Below are positions 17,540 to 26,279 of a stretch of DNA of 64,000 nt, piece by piece. The position numbers and the translations under genes were made by a program. The notes beneath the pieces were generated by a model that saw only the letters and a list, made by a program, of their open reading frames with translations, had not been told where the DNA came from and made no database searches. Each line of letters starts with the position of its first letter. Positions within the stretch are counted from its first letter, which is position 1. Source of the stretch: Salinimonas chungwhensis DSM 16280 (GTDB lineage: Bacteria; Pseudomonadota; Gammaproteobacteria; Enterobacterales; Alteromonadaceae); NCBI RefSeq assembly GCF_000378185.1, contig NZ_KB899382.1, positions 1 to 64,000 of the forward strand, in the 5' to 3' direction.

Positions 17540-17905
17540 CTAACTTAAAACTTTACTGGTCACAGTAAGTAATTTATTCGGATCAAACGGCTTGACCATC
17601 CAGCCGGTAGCGCCGGCCGCTTTTCCCTGAGTTTTCATGCTGTCACCTGCCTCTGTGGTAAGAACCACGATAGGCGTACTGGTGTAGGCACTCATTTTGC
17701 GCAGCTCGCGAATCAGGGTAAGACCATCCATGCGAGGCATATTCTGGTCAGTAAGGACAAAATCGAAACGATTAAACTTGCACTGTTCAAGTGCGTCCTG
17801 TCCATCCTGCGCTGTCGTCACGTCGTAACCTGCTGACTTAAGCGTCATCTCTACGACCTGACGAATAGAGGCAGAATCATCAACTGCAAGGATTTTTTTA
17901 CTCAT
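17540..17905 (-). CDS. cheY: CheY-like chemotaxis response regulator
   Basis: A 121-residue single-domain receiver. The acidic pocket is VDDS (Asp9, Asp10), the phospho-acceptor is Asp53 in LTDQNMPRMDG, the switch Thr is in VVLTTEA, and the conserved Lys is in GWMVKPFDP. The close match to operon-encoded CheY proteins and its place directly before cheA make it the natural target of CheA. Whether it drives the flagellar motor or acts as a phosphate sink cannot be told from sequence, since no flagellar genes are in the window. Confidence 0.93.
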   Translation of the reverse strand: MSKKILAVDDSASIRQVVEMTLKSAGYDVTTAQDGQDALEQCKFNRFDFVLTDQNMPRMDGLTLIRELRKMSAYTSTPIVVLTTEAGDSMKTQGKAAGATGWMVKPFDPNKLLTVTSKVLS

Positions 17906-17953
17906 TAGTGTTTCTCGTGTTTCGGATTAACGTTAAAGACATGGAAGCAAGGT

Positions 17954-19132
17954 TTAGAAAAATTCTACGTCTCCGGCCTCTACGCTGGTGGCAGAGACGG
18001 GGTTGTGACCAGGGCGCCCACGCTCGGATATTCTGGCTTGATAATCATTAAGGTGTTGGGCTATAGCTTCGGGTGAATCAGCCGCATTTAAAGCGTCAGT
18101 TATGCTGTGCAGAACTTCTTTTGTGTAGTCAATATTCTGCTGATTGATATCACCAAACTGTAAGCCGCGAATCGTATTACTTAACGCGATGTCTAGCTGC
18201 CGGCCAACTGCTTCCAGCGCCTGGGTGGTTTTTGTATCGTTTTGCGCTTTGGCAATAATCCTATCGAGTTCTGTCTGAATAGTCTGTTTAGCGTGCGCCA
18301 TGTAACTGGTGTCCTGAGAAGCCAGCTCACGCACATTTTTAGTCAGCTCGTCGATCAAGGCACTCATGCTTTCAATCTGTTTTTTTATAACGTCACTAAA
18401 CTGGGTAGAGCGATTTGACAGGGCCCGTACTTCATCGGCTACAACCGCGAAGCCTCTGCCGGCTTCACCGGCTCGGGCTGCTTCAATAGCTGCGTTGAGA
18501 GCCAGCAAATTGGTTTGGGATGAAATGTCATCAATGTCGCCCAGTGCCTTCATGACTGTTGGCATGGTTTCATGCACAACATTGACCTTTTCGAGAATTG
18601 TACTGGTCCCGGTTGAGATAGTTTCTGTCGACGCTAGAAATTGCTCAAGGGAGCGTTCCGTATTGTCGGCAAATGTCTGCATACGGCTTGCGTACATTTC
18701 TTCAGAATCACTGTCGGTGTGGATCAGATTCTGAATACAGCTGTTTTGCTCATCAACCATAGTGCGTAACGTTGCAAAAGAGCCGCTTAGCGTCGTCATT
18801 GCACTAGACTGTGTGCTTATTACATCATTGAGATTATTCTCACAGGTGGTGATAATTTCACTGAGTGAGTGTTTCAGCGGCTCGACGTCACAGTTTGTGC
18901 TCTCTGGAATAGGCGCATCAATATACTCTGTCTGGACAGCGTTGCGTGCGGCTATAAAGCCTAACGAGGCCAGGCCGCTTATCATTCCGGTAAGCAGGAT
19001 TGCACTGTAGTGATGACCAAAGTGCATCAATAAACCGCCAGCAGCCATACCTGCCAGTGGCAGTAACCAAATCAGAGAGGAAAAAGGAAAAGAACCGCTT
19101 GCGTGAATATTTACAGTGTTACCACTTGCCAT
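17954..19132 (-). CDS. membrane chemoreceptor-like protein with CheZ-like motif
   Basis: A 392-residue receptor-like protein. Two hydrophobic helices close to the N terminus (about 18-37 and 44-62) leave almost no periplasmic domain. A cytoplasmic helical region then leads to a receptor signalling tip ([36 protein letters not shown]). The C-terminal helix contains LQFGDINQQ (Asp328 and Gln332 in this numbering), which matches the F-x-D-[LI]-x-x-Q pattern around the CheZ phosphatase residues Asp143/Gln147 of E. coli. The protein ends in DVEFF. With cheY next door and no cheZ in the operon, it could be a CheY-P phosphatase-receptor hybrid; this is inference. I chose ATG 19132 because AACAGG precedes it; an upstream ATG at 19231 adds 33 residues but has no ribosome-binding site. 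The 19133-19398 leader shows only AT-rich sequence and a hairpin (19391-19418) across the downstream gene's stop. Confidence 0.82.
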   Translation of the reverse strand: MASGNTVNIHASGSFPFSSLIWLLPLAGMAAGGLLMHFGHHYSAILLTGMISGLASLGFIAARNAVQTEYIDAPIPESTNCDVEPLKHSLSEIITTCENNLNDVISTQSSAMTTLSGSFATLRTMVDEQNSCIQNLIHTDSDSEEMYASRMQTFADNTERSLEQFLASTETISTGTSTILEKVNVVHETMPTVMKALGDIDDISSQTNLLALNAAIEAARAGEAGRGFAVVADEVRALSNRSTQFSDVIKKQIESMSALIDELTKNVRELASQDTSYMAHAKQTIQTELDRIIAKAQNDTKTTQALEAVGRQLDIALSNTIRGLQFGDINQQNIDYTKEVLHSITDALNAADSPEAIAQHLNDYQARISERGRPGHNPVSATSVEAGDVEFF

Positions 19133-19398
19133 GTTGATACCTGTTAGGCGCTGCGCCTGTGTGTGCGTCCAATTTTGCGAAAACCTAGCTTCAATGCTGT
19201 ACTGCTCACCGGAGCCGGCGGCAGTTTCCATAAAGTTATAGACAAGATTTTTCGGAATGAAAGGAAAAAAATAAAAAAAATAAAATTTTTTTTCAGACGT
19301 TTTTTTGACACTTTTAAAATTCTATAACTATCAGATATATATAGAAAAGTTGTCAAAAAATTGACAGGTGTGAAGATGGCTGCAGAAGGCGGAACCGC

Positions 19399-20151
19399 TT
19401 ATGCGGAGGCGCGGTTCCTCTCTTCAAAAAATGTCGGCATCTTCTTTTTTTCGGGGAGTTCTATATCTACCTGGACAGGCAAGTGATCAGATAAAATACG
19501 AGTATTAGTATTCTTGAGTTTTTTGATCCGCTTTACCCGAATATCATCAGTTGTCCATATTCTGTCTAGAGAAAACAGAGGAAACTGACTGGGAAAGGTA
19601 GCACCAACTGTATGATGGTTCAGGGTCTTATTCAGTTGTTTAAAAGCAGATGTGAAAAACTGCCACTCATTGAAATCTCCGCCCAGAATAAGAGGGGTGG
19701 GGTGGCTTTGCAGACGAGCAGCAATATATTCATGAAGGAGCGCAAACTGTGAGCGCCGTTCGTGCTTTTTCAATCCCTTGTGTGTATTAACCACCGTCAA
19801 CGGCCCATCCGGTGTATCGATAACAACAGCCTGGATGTTCCGGGGCTGAAAACCATCCTGACTTACATCCAGTGTCTCATTACTTATCACTGGAAACCGG
19901 GTAAGCACAGCGTTTCCGTACCATCCATTGTCCTCGCTAAGTGCCGGGGACGGGACCAGGTGATAAACGTTTGCTGCACAAATATCATGGATATCCTGAG
20001 TAACACTTCGTTCAGCTGGTCGCGTGTCCATTTCCTGCAACAGCACGATATCAGCATCGCGCTGTGCGAGATAATTGCCTATTCGACGATAATCATGCTT
20101 TTTGTCTCTGCCTACCCCACTATGAATGTTGTAACTGATTATGCGACACAT
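19399..20151 (-). CDS. endonuclease/exonuclease/phosphatase (EEP) family protein
   Basis: A 250-residue metal-dependent hydrolase of the EEP superfamily (DNase I/exonuclease III/phosphodiesterase fold). Key motifs are SYNIHSG near the N terminus (Asn), LLQEMD (Glu metal ligand), VNTHKG (His), GGDFNEW (Asp/Asn) and SDHLPV (final His). There is no signal peptide. Substrate could be DNA, a phosphoester lipid headgroup or a nucleotide. Its start overlaps the stop of the phospholipase D-VTT gene by 13 bases, so the pair probably acts in one pathway, perhaps lipid headgroup processing. The C terminus is basic. Confidence 0.88.
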   Translation of the reverse strand: MCRIISYNIHSGVGRDKKHDYRRIGNYLAQRDADIVLLQEMDTRPAERSVTQDIHDICAANVYHLVPSPALSEDNGWYGNAVLTRFPVISNETLDVSQDGFQPRNIQAVVIDTPDGPLTVVNTHKGLKKHERRSQFALLHEYIAARLQSHPTPLILGGDFNEWQFFTSAFKQLNKTLNHHTVGATFPSQFPLFSLDRIWTTDDIRVKRIKKLKNTNTRILSDHLPVQVDIELPEKKKMPTFFEERNRASA

Positions 20152-22325
20152 TCTTCCGCCTTCGCTTTATTTTTCTGTTTGCGTTCCTGATACCAGCGAG
20201 CAAATTTTTGTGAGCCCCATATCATCATACCCCACAAAATAATGCCGCCAGCAAGATAGGAAATAGTTTCAGGTGATGGGTTACGGAATATCTGAGTTAT
20301 GGAGTCACCCACAAGACCTTTTGCAATCATTGGAGGGAACATGCCCAAAAAAGTGCCCATCAAAAACTGAAATAACCCGATTGAAGATATACCAGCAACC
20401 AGATTAACCAAACTGAATGGCGCGATAGGAAGCATACGGATAGCTGCGACACCGACAATGCCACTGCTTTTTAATTTCTGATCGACAGCTTCAACTTTAG
20501 GGCCACCAATTTTCTTTAAACCAGCATTACCCAGCAATTTACCAACACCAAACATGGTCGCAGAGCTTAACAAAGCGCCGAGGATACCGTAAACAGGCCC
20601 CCAGATTGGCCCGAATACGGCCGCCACTGCAATGGAAAGCACAGTGACCGGGAAAAAGAGTATGCCGCCTACAAGATAAACCAGCAACACAGTTGGCAGG
20701 GCAAAATAGGTACCCCGGCTTTCCTCAAGAAATGCATTTATACTATCAGCACTTAACCAGGAAATTGACTGACTGGCCCAAAACATTAACCCACCTAAAA
20801 TGGCGATAATCAGTACACCCAACCCAACCATAATTGTCCGACGGCGCGGGTTTTTGACGGGCATTGACGTACCGTCCATAGTCGGCATCGCAATAAGTGG
20901 TTCTTCAGGATCCGATAAGCTTCTAAAAAGGTTGTCCGAAGAGGGCTCGGTAAATATTTCATCATTGACCTGCGTAAGCACATAACCATGCGCCAGCTGT
21001 CCTTCCATCAAGGCTCTGGCAGGATTGTCACCTTTCATAAGTTGCGCTGTGGCGGCCACTTCGCGCCCGCTGTGCTCAGCCAGCAGGTCATCACGCACCC
21101 GGGCAATCTGCTGCGAGTTATGTTCGTCATTGCCAAAATAAACTGTATCTATCTCAGTATCCAGCGTCATTGAGCGGTTACTCAGATTTGATGAACCAAT
21201 GACCAGATATTTTTCATCAATTGTCATCACTTTAGAATGGATACGTTTATAAGCAGCACGACCCTTTTCATCTGTAATCGACGAATAGGTCATAATTACG
21301 CGGTTCGGGTCTATGTCTTTAAACAGAATGTTTTTAAATTCAATACGGCTTGCCCAGAATGCCTCACACTCAAAACGACCTTTTGGTTCGTAGGAGCTGA
21401 CCACTACCACGTTAAGTTCAGGGCACGTTTTTAGACGTTTATTGAGCGCCTCGGCAATTTCCTGACGGCTGGTAAACTGGTTTTCAATGTAAATCACACG
21501 CTCTGCCTGATTGATTAGGTCCAGCAGCATGTTTCTGACTTCCTGCACGGGCTCAACTTCATCCATAAACGGAATAGTGCGAGCCAGAGCACAATCTACA
21601 TTTTCAAACCACGGATCATAATGGTCAGGCCATGCATCAGGGATACCATCGCTAAGGCCAACTCGGGCATCTTCACGAAAATCGATGGGGTTGGATTCTG
21701 CCACACGTAGCCAACGCCACCTCACCAGTTCAGAAAACTCTTTTACCAGTGGGCCGCTGTAAACTGCCTGCACATCGTGCAGGGGACCATACTCGCCATC
21801 AGGGCCATCCCGCTCTTCGGAAACAACCGGGTGATCGCGGGTATCCCAACGGTTAGTTGAAACATCCATACCACCGGAAAACACCACCTCGTCATCGATA
21901 ATAACAATTTTCTGATGCTGGCTGCCGCCCATTGGGATTGTATCGTCTAATACTGTCTCGACATTGTCTGGCGTATTTTCATCCCAGACTTCTTTCGCCC
22001 ACATTTCCCGCTGAGCAAAAAATGCTAATGAAGAGTCCCACCGTAACAGGTACACCCTCAAATCGGGATTCTGCTCTGCTTTCCAGGCAAGTAAATCACT
22101 GATAACTGAAGGTGCTTCTGAATTCGCTTCTTCTTCCCCACGAATCAGGCGAATCCGGCTGTCAATATCCCACCCGACGATAAAGATAGAATGTTTAGCC
22201 TTTACAATCGACGAGTGCAATGCTCTGTAGTAATTGGCACAGTCAATCAGCGGGGTCGCGTGGCTCGCTTTACTGCTTACCCAACAGTTCTCTCCCTGTT
22301 TGAAAATCGACGCGGTTGTCGACAT
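20139..22325 (-). CDS. phospholipase D-VTT (TVP38/DedA-like) fusion protein
   Basis: A 728-residue fusion. The N-terminal half (about 1-490) is a phospholipase D/cardiolipin-synthase-like enzyme with both HKD motifs: HQKIVIIDD with GG downstream (about 137), and HSKVMTIDEKYLVIGSSNLSNRS (about 366). The C-terminal part starts with a membrane helix at about 497-515 and continues with a VTT/TVP38 (SNARE-associated Golgi) membrane domain (about 540-700), containing FFPVTVLSIAVAAVFGP and GALLSSATMFGVGK. HKD enzymes hydrolyse or transfer phosphatidyl groups, and VTT domains are linked to lipid scrambling. The fusion suggests a membrane lipid remodelling enzyme. It is first in a pair with the EEP hydrolase. 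Confidence 0.9.
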   Translation of the reverse strand: MSTTASIFKQGENCWVSSKASHATPLIDCANYYRALHSSIVKAKHSIFIVGWDIDSRIRLIRGEEEANSEAPSVISDLLAWKAEQNPDLRVYLLRWDSSLAFFAQREMWAKEVWDENTPDNVETVLDDTIPMGGSQHQKIVIIDDEVVFSGGMDVSTNRWDTRDHPVVSEERDGPDGEYGPLHDVQAVYSGPLVKEFSELVRWRWLRVAESNPIDFREDARVGLSDGIPDAWPDHYDPWFENVDCALARTIPFMDEVEPVQEVRNMLLDLINQAERVIYIENQFTSRQEIAEALNKRLKTCPELNVVVVSSYEPKGRFECEAFWASRIEFKNILFKDIDPNRVIMTYSSITDEKGRAAYKRIHSKVMTIDEKYLVIGSSNLSNRSMTLDTEIDTVYFGNDEHNSQQIARVRDDLLAEHSGREVAATAQLMKGDNPARALMEGQLAHGYVLTQVNDEIFTEPSSDNLFRSLSDPEEPLIAMPTMDGTSMPVKNPRRRTIMVGLGVLIIAILGGLMFWASQSISWLSADSINAFLEESRGTYFALPTVLLVYLVGGILFFPVTVLSIAVAAVFGPIWGPVYGILGALLSSATMFGVGKLLGNAGLKKIGGPKVEAVDQKLKSSGIVGVAAIRMLPIAPFSLVNLVAGISSIGLFQFLMGTFLGMFPPMIAKGLVGDSITQIFRNPSPETISYLAGGIILWGMMIWGSQKFARWYQERKQKNKAKAEECVA

Positions 22326-22439
22326 GACGCCTCCTGACTTTATACGACGCTTAAATAAAATAATAACGTATACTGCAAAAATCGCTCCATTAATAAAAAA
22401 GTGCTATATTTTTTCAAATTATTGTTTAGTAAGTGTTTT

Positions 22440-22578
22440 TTTGTGTTCTCAGGAGAGTGGGAGACAATCAATATATAGAGATAAGTCAAAGTGTACAGGT
22501 GCTTTGTACAATTTACTCAGGCACCTGATCATTGGAATCGGTATCTGTGCAGACGGCACCGAAACTGCACAGATTTTT
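22440..22578 (+). ncRNA. candidate small RNA with terminator
   Basis: The gap 22326-22582 holds no gene on the minus strand, but on the plus strand there are two stem-loops. The first pairs 22496-22502 (CAGGTGC) with 22521-22527. The second pairs 22543-22552 (ATCTGTGCAG) with 22565-22574, and five T (22574-22578) run from its last base. The second has the form of an intrinsic terminator for plus-strand transcription, yet no plus-strand gene precedes it; both flanking genes run on the minus strand. A small RNA or a leader transcript is the simplest reading. The 5' end given is a guess. Confidence 0.35.
22543..22578 (+). terminator. plus-strand intrinsic terminator
   Basis: A 10-bp perfect stem with a 12-base loop is followed by T bases. 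It is oriented for plus-strand transcription and lies just beyond the 3' end of the minus-strand DUF4198 gene. Confidence 0.55.
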
Positions 22579-22582
22579 CGTT

Positions 22583-23419
22583 CTAAAGAGGTAATACTTC
22601 AAGCACTACGACATAATTACCACGTCGCTCACTGGCAGGGGGCTGAGCATTCTTATCTTCATAAGTGGCTTCGAGCCAATACATTCCCGGTTTATCGAAA
22701 GTGATTTCAACTTTTCCTGATTTATCCGCGGTGTAAGTCTCAGCAGTGTTGGTATCACGATAACGAGCGTTTTCCCTTACCAGGGTAACTGATGTGCCCT
22801 TTGCGGGCTGGCCATCAAAGGTGAATGTTAGCTCATTGGGTTCAGCGGTATACAAATCGTTGGGGTGGCCGAGAAACGACATTGTCAGGCCAGTTGCATC
22901 ATCACTTTCAGAGATGTCACTGGGCGCGCCCAGAGTAACAAACGTTTCTAACCTGCGAGAGTAATCAACGACATTTAACCCTTTAGCATCCATAGGCACC
23001 GCCGCCATCAGCGCTTCTTTGGTCCCCGTTTTTCCTCGTTCAGGCCACCTTACCCGGTCACCGTTTTCATCTTCCCATGATGCCATAAGTGAGCGACTGC
23101 TATTAACCACCCGGTATGTTCCTTCTTGCTGCATATGTAAGTCGAACACACTTCGGTATTTCAGCTTTGCAGCATTTTGCACGGAGATTTCATCGCCTCC
23201 CGGGGCGATAGCAGTTAGCTGCTCAAGGGGGTAGGCATAGTGATCAGGATTGAAAATATCGTTAGCGATGGCCGCATCGAAAGTTACCCAGGCTTCATCG
23301 CCTGATACGACTGTGGTATTAGGTTTAACCCAAACCCGGTGAGCTGAAGCGTTGGTGCTTAATAGCGCCAGAGTACCGGCAAGGGCAAGCAAACGCTGTT
23401 TTTTTGATATTAAGTTCAA
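22583..23419 (-). CDS. DUF4198 periplasmic protein
   Basis: A 278-residue exported protein of the DUF4198 family, whose members often sit beside TonB and metal-uptake genes. A signal peptide ends at NASA, and the mature protein begins HRVWVKPNTTVVSGDEAWVTFDA, the usual DUF4198 start. The C-terminal half (about 180-275) is an Ig-like domain (KSGKVEITFDKPGMYWLEATY). I place the start at a TTG (23419) because GGAG lies ten bases before it and it gives a clean signal peptide four bases after the upstream stop. A longer TTG frame from 23455 is less likely. It is second in the Fur-box operon with the PepSY/DUF2271 gene. Confidence 0.85.
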   Translation of the reverse strand: MNLISKKQRLLALAGTLALLSTNASAHRVWVKPNTTVVSGDEAWVTFDAAIANDIFNPDHYAYPLEQLTAIAPGGDEISVQNAAKLKYRSVFDLHMQQEGTYRVVNSSRSLMASWEDENGDRVRWPERGKTGTKEALMAAVPMDAKGLNVVDYSRRLETFVTLGAPSDISESDDATGLTMSFLGHPNDLYTAEPNELTFTFDGQPAKGTSVTLVRENARYRDTNTAETYTADKSGKVEITFDKPGMYWLEATYEDKNAQPPASERRGNYVVVLEVLPL

Positions 23420-23423
23420 AATG

Positions 23424-24497
23424 TTAAGGCTCCGTTTTAAGTGTGATTGTACCAAGTTCCTGGCGGCCGCTGCGAGTTAACTGAACAGGTGATGAGAAAG
23501 GGAGTTGCAGGGGAATTTTTACCAGTTCCCGGCCCCCCAGCTCTCTGGCAGCTTCCACGAATATGAAATAATCGCCAGCTGGGAAGCGTGTAAGCTGGTT
23601 CATATAGGGTGACAAATTGACAGTGAAAGAACCCGGAGGGCGTGTGGCTCCGCTAACGCCATCGATGGGTAAGGTGGCGAAACGGCCAGCTCTGCGCCAC
23701 CAAAGGCGTAAATCCTTAAGCCACTTTTCCCCTTTACTGTTGGCCATCCGACCATCGTACAGCACCTTGATATTCATAAGTTTTTGATGACGTGTATCAG
23801 CAAGCCAAATAGCCAGGTAAGGATTGTGATATTCCGCCACATCTTGACGCTGGATCTGAACCGTTAGCTCAGATTCTGCTGCACTGGCAGTGGTGCTGAT
23901 AAACAACATCAGGGCCGGCAGACCTATACCAGCGAACACGAGTGGCCAGGTGGACTGACGGCCTTTTGCGTAACGCTTAAGTAGCCATAACCCAGTAGCA
24001 GCAAAAATTAACGTAGCCACTGAGAACAGATCTAAAAACATTTGCCACCAAAAGCCAGTGTTGCGGCCCTTGTGTAAATCGTTAAAAAAAGCAATCCAGC
24101 CACCGGAGACTGATTCCTGATACATTGTTCCGGTTTCAAGATCCAGACTGAACCAACGCTGCGTAGCTGGCTGGGCGTATTTGCCGTAAAGCTCATATTC
24201 ACTCCATTGGAGCTCAAAATTATTGAGATCCAACCCGGTATGGGCATCCATCCATTTTTCAAAGCTCAGTGGCAACGTTTTACTGTTTCTCGATCGGTTT
24301 ACCGTTTTAAGCAACGGTGCTGGTAATGTTTTCTCCACACTCTGAACAGAGGCTTTAGATTCGACGAAGTCGGCATGATTAAGGGTTATTCCTGTCACCG
24401 CAAACATAAGCAGTCCCGCTAAGCATATTGCAGAGCTTATCCAGTGCCATGATCGGATATCCCCCCATAAGCTTTTCCTCTTTCTGTTACGTCCCAT
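23424..24497 (-). CDS. PepSY membrane protein fused to DUF2271
   Basis: A 357-residue membrane protein. The N-terminal PepSY-type part has a helix at about 22-40 (AICLAGLLMFAVTGITLNHAD), a periplasmic segment with WFSLDLETG, the DLHKGRNTGFWWQMFLDLFSVATL helix (about 140-165) and a further helix (about 185-203). From about residue 210 a periplasmic DUF2271 domain follows (AIWLADTRHQKLMNIKV, DGVSGATRPPGSF). PepSY/DUF2271 proteins accompany siderophore or heme uptake and may serve as ferric reductase-like partners. GGGAG precedes the ATG. A 25-bp Fur-like box lies 110-134 bases upstream, which supports iron regulation. Confidence 0.85.
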   Translation of the reverse strand: MGRNRKRKSLWGDIRSWHWISSAICLAGLLMFAVTGITLNHADFVESKASVQSVEKTLPAPLLKTVNRSRNSKTLPLSFEKWMDAHTGLDLNNFELQWSEYELYGKYAQPATQRWFSLDLETGTMYQESVSGGWIAFFNDLHKGRNTGFWWQMFLDLFSVATLIFAATGLWLLKRYAKGRQSTWPLVFAGIGLPALMLFISTTASAAESELTVQIQRQDVAEYHNPYLAIWLADTRHQKLMNIKVLYDGRMANSKGEKWLKDLRLWWRRAGRFATLPIDGVSGATRPPGSFTVNLSPYMNQLTRFPAGDYFIFVEAARELGGRELVKIPLQLPFSSPVQLTRSGRQELGTITLKTEP

Positions 24498-24606
24498 CGA
24501 ATATGCTCCCAGGCTGGATAAAACAGTCGGTATTACTATGCAACTTTATTGGCAGCGTAAAAGCTATTGAAAAAAATGCCGTCATAAAATGGCTCAAGCC
24601 CTCTGA

Positions 24607-24631
24607 AATGTAAATGATATCTATTCGCATT
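24607..24631. promoter_or_regulatory. Fur-like box
   Basis: The 25 bases match 18 of 25 positions of the overlapping double Fur consensus built on AATGATAAT repeats. The outer half sites are AATGTAAAT (24607-24615) and the complement of AATGCGAAT (24623-24631). It lies between the PepSY operon and the divergent LysR gene and could regulate either; the iron-linked neighbours make Fur the best candidate. Confidence 0.55.
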
Positions 24632-24701
24632 GATGGTAAGGTTAGAGCCTGTATGAGAGCAACGTTTAAATGCTTAAAGGTTCAGTAAGGAATGCTTAAA
24701 C

Positions 24702-25616
24702 ATGAACAATAAATTGACAAAAGCGCTGCGTGTGCTGGCTAAAACGGTGGAAACCGGAAGTATGAGTCAGGCTGCACTGCAACTTAATATGACTGCGTCT
24801 GCCGTATCGCAGCAGATCTCTAAACTTGAGCAGGATGCCGGTCTGTCTTTATTCAATCGTAGTACGCGAAAACAGACACTTACTGAAGCCGGGCAAATTT
24901 ATTACAGCTCTGCTAAGCAACTGCTGGCTACAGCTGAAGAAGCGCAACGCCAGCTTGAACGTTTACAGCACACGCCGAGTGGTCAGCTAAAGCTAATCGC
25001 GCCGATTGGCTTTGGGGGGGGGTTGCTGAGTCATCCTATCAAGCAGCTAATCGAAGAGTTTGGCGAAATCAATATCGATCTGACCCTTACCGACGATCCT
25101 GTAGATGTAATTGCCTCTGGAACTGATCTTGCGATTTGTATTGGTCCTTTGACATCCTCTAATCTCATTGCCCGGCACCTGGCAAGATGGAACTTGGTGA
25201 TGTGTGTCAGTCATAAACATGTGTTGGCTGGCGCCGTTATAAATCATCCGGATCAGTTGCGTGATTTTACCTACGTAGGACATACCAGCGTCAGCCGACG
25301 ATATAATGAGTTATCGCATGCAGCGTCCGGTCAGTCGTTTGAACTGGAGCCACCGCGAGTTCGGGTTAACAATATGCAGGCAGTTATTCAGCTTACCCTA
25401 GACGGATTTGGTTACGGGCTATTACCAGAGCCGGAAGTCCGTGAGCATTTGAAAAGAGGCAGGTTGATTAATTTGCTGCCAGAATGGCAAATGGGAAGTT
25501 ATGATGTTTATGCTGTTACGCCACAGCGCGATAGCATAGCGGCGAAAACTCAGGCGGCTATCGCTAATTTGCGCCAGTGGTTCGATAATGTATCAAAAGA
25601 AGCCTTAACGGTCTGA
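24702..25616 (+). CDS. LysR-family transcriptional regulator
   Basis: A 304-residue LTTR. The N-terminal winged helix-turn-helix (1-60) has the family signature GSMSQAALQLNMTASAVSQQISKLEQDAGLSLFNRS. The C-terminal effector-binding domain (about 90-295) resembles the CrgA-type group (GQLKLIAPIGFG, QAVIQLTLDGFGYGLLPE). AAGGA precedes the ATG. It is divergent from the PepSY/DUF4198 operon and could regulate it along with Fur, since the two share a 204-base intergenic region; its ligand is unknown. Confidence 0.93.
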   Translation: MNNKLTKALRVLAKTVETGSMSQAALQLNMTASAVSQQISKLEQDAGLSLFNRSTRKQTLTEAGQIYYSSAKQLLATAEEAQRQLERLQHTPSGQLKLIAPIGFGGGLLSHPIKQLIEEFGEINIDLTLTDDPVDVIASGTDLAICIGPLTSSNLIARHLARWNLVMCVSHKHVLAGAVINHPDQLRDFTYVGHTSVSRRYNELSHAASGQSFELEPPRVRVNNMQAVIQLTLDGFGYGLLPEPEVREHLKRGRLINLLPEWQMGSYDVYAVTPQRDSIAAKTQAAIANLRQWFDNVSKEALTV

Positions 25617-25629
25617 TGAATCAAAGAAA

Positions 25630-25645
25630 GGCCCTGCATCGGGCC
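25630..25645. terminator. hairpin between convergent genes
   Basis: GGCCC (25630-25634) pairs with GGGCC (25641-25645) between the LysR gene and the convergent outer-membrane barrel gene. There is no clear T tract, so termination is only probable. Confidence 0.35.
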
Positions 25646-25676
25646 ATTCTCTGATAATAGTGCCAGGTAGCCGATC

Positions 25677-26279
25677 TTAGAAACGATATTCGATACCCAG
25701 GCTGGCTTGCTTCAGATCTGTTTCAAAATCGGTATCGCTGAAGTTTTCACTTAGCTCATCAGTGTCCAATTCCGTATCATAGATTGTGTATTCAGCATTT
25801 ATGCTCAGGTTACGGGTTATGGCATAGTTTACGCCTGCTCCGATAAACAGGCTTTCGTCATCAAAGCTGCCGCCAAATTCACCTACAGCATAATCACTTT
25901 CCCACCATAACTGACCGCCTTTTACAAATAGGGCAATGTTTTCACTAACTGGAAGCATTCCCTTAATTGCCGCGGTGTAGCCGTCTGTATCCGCATTGGC
26001 CATTGACGAACCGTAGTCACCGAAATCAACATAACTGCCTTCAACAGCAATATAACGATTAAAACGATAGCCAATCAGTCCTTGCCATACATCATTGTCA
26101 TCATCAAAATCATCCTCACCATCGACTTTAAGATAACCATAGTTGCCGCCAACGTACACGCCCTGATGGGCCTGCAGGGTATTATCCGTCACCTGTGCCA
26201 TCGCCTGGCTCGCACTTAAGCCGGTAGCAAATAATACGGCTGATAACGTCATTGAAAGTTGTGTTGACTTTTTCATCAC
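25677..26279 (-). CDS. OmpA-like outer-membrane beta-barrel protein
   Basis: A 200-residue outer-membrane barrel. A signal peptide (about 1-28, ending AMA) is followed by alternating beta strands such as GVYVGGNYGYLKVDGEDDF and RYIAVEGSYVDFGDYG, with the terminal strand ending YRF, the usual C-terminal phenylalanine signal for BAM insertion. It resembles the 8-stranded OmpA/OmpW-size porin family, with no peptidoglycan-binding domain. Acidic loops (DDFDDDNDV) may bind cations. It is transcribed alone. Confidence 0.85.
   Translation of the reverse strand: MMKKSTQLSMTLSAVLFATGLSASQAMAQVTDNTLQAHQGVYVGGNYGYLKVDGEDDFDDDNDVWQGLIGYRFNRYIAVEGSYVDFGDYGSSMANADTDGYTAAIKGMLPVSENIALFVKGGQLWWESDYAVGEFGGSFDDESLFIGAGVNYAITRNLSINAEYTIYDTELDTDELSENFSDTDFETDLKQASLGIEYRF

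Noticed and set aside
19133..19231. Longer start for the first receptor of the chemotaxis operon
   Set aside because: No ribosome-binding site, and it would add 33 polar residues before the membrane helix; ATG 19132 has AACAGG upstream.
22234..22704. 156-residue plus-strand frame across the PLD start and DUF4198 end
   Set aside because: It overlaps two real genes on the other strand, contains the stem-loops and terminator, and has no natural protein features.
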